NCBI GenBank assembly: GCA_002292325.1
Contig: DBBR01000073.1
Coordinates: 10,824-38,159, forward strand
Reading direction: 5' to 3'
DNA from: Flavobacteriales bacterium UBA979
Lineage (GTDB): Bacteria; Bacteroidota; Bacteroidia; Flavobacteriales_D; Sanyastnellaceae
Length of the DNA: 27,336 nt
Of this stretch, positions 24,441-27,336 are shown in pieces (the stretch's first letter is position 1; each line of letters opens with the position of its first letter). The notes beneath the pieces are model-generated. The model was not told where the DNA came from and made no database searches. It saw nothing but the letters and a program-made list of their open reading frames with translations. The position numbers and the translations under genes were made by a program.

Positions 24441-25801
24441 CGGTTAAAAGTGAGGCGTTGACCGGCATGATTGCCATGATTTGTAAGCACCCGATCACCG
24501 TCATAGACCTGCACACCGTTTACCCAGGTACCTCGGATGCGCGATTTAAAAGCTGTTCCCTCGAATGGTGACCATCCACATTTGTACAAAATATTGGATT
24601 TACGAACGGTCCAAGCATCGTTTGGATCGACCAAAACTAAATCCGCCTGGTACCCTGCTCGAATGTAGCCTCGCCCTTCAATATCAAACAAATCAGCCAC
24701 ACGATGCGCCATCAAGTTTACCACTTCTTCAACGGGTAAGACACCTTGGTGAACCAATTCCAACATGGCTGGAAGGGCGTGCTGCACCAATGGTCCTCCG
24801 GAGGGGGCTTGGAAATAGGCATTGTTCTTTTCCTCTGCGGTGTGGGGTGCATGATCCGTTGCGACCACATCGATGCGTCCGTTCAGGATTCCGGCTCGAA
24901 TCGCTTCGCGATCCTCTGCAGTCTTGACGGCAGGATTCCATTTGATGTGGGTTCCTTTTGCTGCATAATCTGCATCGGTAAACCACAAGTGATGGATGCA
25001 CGCCTCCGCAGTGATGCGTTTTTCAATCGATGGGATGTCGTTCCGAAACAACCCAACCTCGCGAGCTGTCGAGATGTGGAGGATGTGGAGTCGAGTATTG
25101 GATTTTTCAGCCAATTCAACGGCCATAGAGGAGGATCTGTAGCAGGCTTCTGCGCTGCGAATGAGTGGATGTTGGCCGATGGGGACAACTTCACCGAATC
25201 GATCACGCGCTGCCGCAGTATTGCGTCGGATGGTGGCTTCATCTTCGCAGTGGGTGGCGACAAGGGTGGGGCTCTCTTTAAATACAGCTTCAAGCACTGA
25301 GCGATTGTCGACGAGCATATTGCCCGTAGAGGACCCCATGAACACCTTTACACCACAGATTTTTTTGGGATCGGTTTTGAGCACCTCGCTGAGGTTGTCA
25401 TTTGATGCCCCCATGAAAAAGGAGTAGTTGACAGCGCTCACCTCTTCCGCTCGGTCGTATTTGTCTTGCAGGAGCCCTTGTGTTAGCGCTTGAGGAACGG
25501 TGTTGGGCATCTCCATGAAAGAGGTGATTCCACCCGCAGCTGCCGCGGCTGACTCCGTAGCTATTTCACCCTTATGGGTGAGTCCGGGTTCACGAAAATG
25601 AACTTGGTCATCGATGGCGCCAGGCAATAACCACAAACCTTGTGCATCAATCTGAATGGCTTCAGAAGCCTCTGGATGTCGATTGCACGCATCGCCAACT
25701 GCGCCTATGGTACCGTCTCGCGCAATGAGCACGTCATCGACCTGGACTTTTCCTTCATTGACAATGGATGCGCGAATGAAACGGGTCGGTGCGGCGAGCA
25801 T
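24437..25801 (-). CDS. pyrC: Dihydroorotase (class I-like)
   Basis: The 454-residue protein closes carbamoyl-aspartate to dihydroorotate, the third step of pyrimidine synthesis. DDQVHFREPGLTHKGE at 64-79 carries a single metal His (His68); the preceding position of the usual HxH pair is Gln66. KVFMGSSTGNML at 152-163 offers the candidate carboxylated Lys152, VATHCEDE, RLHILHIS and VATDHAPHT supply the later metal and catalytic residues. The last, with its Asp, is typical. The altered first His may change metal binding, but the rest is intact and the gene is probably functional. It follows the mannosyltransferase gene by five bases and overlaps DUF4296. It is cytoplasmic. Confidence 0.93.
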   Translation of the reverse strand: MLAAPTRFIRASIVNEGKVQVDDVLIARDGTIGAVGDACNRHPEASEAIQIDAQGLWLLPGAIDDQVHFREPGLTHKGEIATESAAAAAGGITSFMEMPNTVPQALTQGLLQDKYDRAEEVSAVNYSFFMGASNDNLSEVLKTDPKKICGVKVFMGSSTGNMLVDNRSVLEAVFKESPTLVATHCEDEATIRRNTAAARDRFGEVVPIGQHPLIRSAEACYRSSSMAVELAEKSNTRLHILHISTAREVGLFRNDIPSIEKRITAEACIHHLWFTDADYAAKGTHIKWNPAVKTAEDREAIRAGILNGRIDVVATDHAPHTAEEKNNAYFQAPSGGPLVQHALPAMLELVHQGVLPVEEVVNLMAHRVADLFDIEGRGYIRAGYQADLVLVDPNDAWTVRKSNILYKCGWSPFEGTAFKSRIRGTWVNGVQVYDGDRVLTNHGNHAGQRLTFNR

Positions 25802-25806
25802 GGAGG

Positions 25807-26541
25807 TTACTTTTTAGCGTTGGGGTTGGGTCGTATCGGTCGAAACCTCATTTGCAGCACGCCGAGAAAAGCTTCTCGGAAAATGTTCATGCTCATTTTA
25901 CTGGTTCCGAACTCTCTATCGGCAAAGGTAATGGGCACTTCTACGATGCGAAAGCCTAATCGGTGCGCATTGTATTTCATTTCGATTTGAAAGGCGTACC
26001 CAATGAATCGAATCCGATTGAGATCGATGCGATCCAAGACATCGGCTCGATAACACTTAAATCCGGCTGTGCTGTCGCGCACTCCGAGCCACAAGATGGT
26101 ATTCACATAAACTGAAGCGAAGTAACTCATGAGTATCCGTCCAAGTGGCCAATTGCTCACTTTACCGCCGGAAACGTAACGGGATCCAACGGCAACATCA
26201 GCCCCTGATTTGCAGGCTTCGCGCAACCGGACCAAATCTTGGGGTGTGTGCGAAAAGTCGCAATCCATTTCGTAGACCAATTCATACTTGCGTTCCAGTG
26301 CCCAGCGAAAACCAGCGATGTATGCCGTGCCCAGTCCGAGTTTTCCCGATCGCTCCAACAGATGAATGCGCTCGGGGTTTTGTTTCTGCGCCGTTTTCAC
26401 GACGTCTGCAGTTCCATCCGGAGATCCGTCATCCACGATCAACACGTGGAATGGGGGCTCGAGATCCATGACCGAATCCAGCATGCGCTGGATGTTTTCG
26501 ATTTCGTTGTAGGTGGGTATTATGACAAGACTTTCAACCAT
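25807..26541 (-). CDS. Polyprenol monophosphomannose synthase (GT2, DPM1-like)
   Basis: A 244-residue GT2 enzyme that transfers mannose (or another hexose) from a GDP-sugar to polyprenyl phosphate on the cytoplasmic side of the membrane, giving a donor for glycan or protein glycosylation. It has IIPTYNEIENI at 7-17, LIVDDGSPDGT at 34-44, the DxD metal site EMDCDFSHTP at 91-100, GSRYVSGG and LGVRDSTAGFKCYR, followed by FADREFGTSKMS near the end, a DPM1 signature. It lacks C-terminal membrane spans, matching the soluble DPM1 type (about 240-260 residues). It lies two bases after rluB and five before pyrC in one minus-strand unit. Confidence 0.93.
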   Translation of the reverse strand: MVESLVIIPTYNEIENIQRMLDSVMDLEPPFHVLIVDDGSPDGTADVVKTAQKQNPERIHLLERSGKLGLGTAYIAGFRWALERKYELVYEMDCDFSHTPQDLVRLREACKSGADVAVGSRYVSGGKVSNWPLGRILMSYFASVYVNTILWLGVRDSTAGFKCYRADVLDRIDLNRIRFIGYAFQIEMKYNAHRLGFRIVEVPITFADREFGTSKMSMNIFREAFLGVLQMRFRPIRPNPNAKK

Positions 26542-26543
26542 GA

Positions 26544-27336
26544 TCAGCAGCTCATTCGAAGCAAGTTAATTTCGGCAGTTGTCAAATGACGGAAGCTACC
26601 GCGTGGGACGTCTTTTTTAGTAAGCGGGCCGAGGATGACTCGGTCAACTTTGATAACATGATAGCCTAACTGCTCGAGCATTCGCCGAGCAATGCGGCTG
26701 CGACTGGATACGATTTTGAGCCCGATTTGGTTGCGTTCATCATTGGCGAATTCAGCTTCTTCCGCACGCACGAACCCTTTATCCACAACAAAACCTTTCT
26801 TCAATTCATCCAGATGCTTCTGCTGCACTTTCTCTCCTAGTCCAATGTGGAATAGTCGCGCGGCACCGGATGAGGGCGCGTTCATGCGCACCATCAATTC
26901 TTCGTCGTTGGTGAAAAGCATTAGACCGGTGCTCTCACGGTCGAGCTTATCAATCGAACGAATGGGTTCTTTGCAGGCTTTTTGGACCAATTCCAGCACA
27001 CCTCTTCTTGCACGCGCATCGCCTATAGAAGTCCCAAATCCTTTGGGTTTATTCAACAAAACATAGCGCTTGGTTTCAGGACGAATGGACGTTCCCCCCA
27101 CCTGCACAGCGTCATTGGCATTCACTTTATAGCCCATTTGGACGATGATTTCCCCATTGACTGTGATGACACCCGACTCAATAAGTGCGTCCGCTTCCCT
27201 GCGGGAACAAACCCCAGCATTGGCAATGAACCGATTGAGCCGCATCGGCCCACCAGCGATGCCCAAGGGTTTTTTGGCCGGCGCTGGCCCTCGGCGAACA
27301 GGACGACCACTTCCTCCTTGCTGGTCGGGACGAAAA
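26544..27336 (-). CDS. RluB/RsuA-family pseudouridine synthase, N-terminus cut by window edge
   Basis: This enzyme converts a specific uridine of rRNA to pseudouridine. The S4 RNA-binding domain is clear (RLNRFIANAGVCSRREAD, GVITVNGEIIVQMGYKV), then VLLNKPKGFGTS and the catalytic Asp in SIDKLDRESTGLMLF, ending LRMSC. Homologues begin near MRLNRFIANAG, but the frame is open through a basic, Gly/Pro-rich stretch (DQQGGSGRPVRRGPAPAKKP) to the window edge. I therefore read it as a partial gene with an N-terminal extension, as often seen for this gene in Bacteroidota; 263 residues are visible. A short form from ATG near 27245 is the alternative. It is probably first of the unit with the mannosyltransferase, pyrC and DUF4296. 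RluB versus RluE/RsuA specificity is not certain. Confidence 0.88.
   Translation of the reverse strand, partial: FRPDQQGGSGRPVRRGPAPAKKPLGIAGGPMRLNRFIANAGVCSRREADALIESGVITVNGEIIVQMGYKVNANDAVQVGGTSIRPETKRYVLLNKPKGFGTSIGDARARRGVLELVQKACKEPIRSIDKLDRESTGLMLFTNDEELMVRMNAPSSGAARLFHIGLGEKVQQKHLDELKKGFVVDKGFVRAEEAEFANDERNQIGLKIVSSRSRIARRMLEQLGYHVIKVDRVILGPLTKKDVPRGSFRHLTTAEINLLRMSC

Noticed and set aside
1..27336. tRNA, rRNA, CRISPR, IS element or prophage
   Set aside because: I scanned for cloverleaf-like tails, regular repeats, transposase motifs and inverted ends and saw none; subtle cases cannot be excluded by eye.

Overview
The window is a chromosomal segment of a Bacteroidota bacterium, probably in or near the Flavobacteriia. 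The signs are the end of a SusD-like protein, a secreted peptidase with a type IX secretion (T9SS) sorting tail, three families typical of the phylum (DUF4270, DUF4296, DUF4837), a short GT5 'glycogen synthase-like' protein beside panC, and promoter boxes of the Bacteroidota type (TTG, then TAnnTTTG). By eye GC is near 50 percent, apart from one AT-rich gene at 3754-4011. I saw no rRNA, tRNA, IS element, prophage or CRISPR array. This looks like a mostly core region.

Layout. 1-357: 3' end of a SusD-like gene, then a strong terminator. 446-2162 (minus): a cyclase-family hydrolase and an outer-membrane barrel protein, separated by a bidirectional terminator. 2249-4011 (plus): a PLP-dependent decarboxylase and a small acidic AT-rich orphan. 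4055-8119 (minus): a three-gene unit read as GT5-like protein, DUF4270 lipoprotein, glmS, with a good promoter at 8151-8181. 8217-12659 (plus): panC, then a coupled group of tatA, an MltD-like lytic transglycosylase, a DUF4837 lipoprotein and a Ycf48/BNR-repeat lipoprotein. 12712-15207 (minus): an M1 peptidase with a T9SS tail. 15243-21169 (plus): slyD-like, thiL, asnB-like, GT4, FabK-like flavoprotein and DCC protein, with very tight or overlapping junctions. 21174-22970 (minus): uvrC. 23015-24037 (plus): an SDR epimerase/reductase. 23991-27336 (minus): rluB-like pseudouridine synthase (cut by the window end), polyprenol-phosphate mannosyltransferase, pyrC and a DUF4296 lipoprotein.

How the genes fit together. 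Many serve the cell envelope: GlmS makes glucosamine-6-phosphate, MltD trims peptidoglycan, TatA exports folded proteins, several lipoproteins and a barrel sit in the envelope, and the polyprenol mannosyltransferase, GT4 and AsnB-like proteins point to glycan assembly. The rest is housekeeping: pantothenate, thiamine diphosphate and pyrimidine synthesis, DNA repair, rRNA modification and protein folding. I did not find a clearly new multi-gene system. The best leads are the AT-rich orphan, the GT5-like/DUF4270/glmS unit, -7 boxes lying 4-6 nt before start codons (possible leaderless mRNAs), a dihydroorotase lacking the first metal His, and a PLP decarboxylase near a panC that has no panD beside it.
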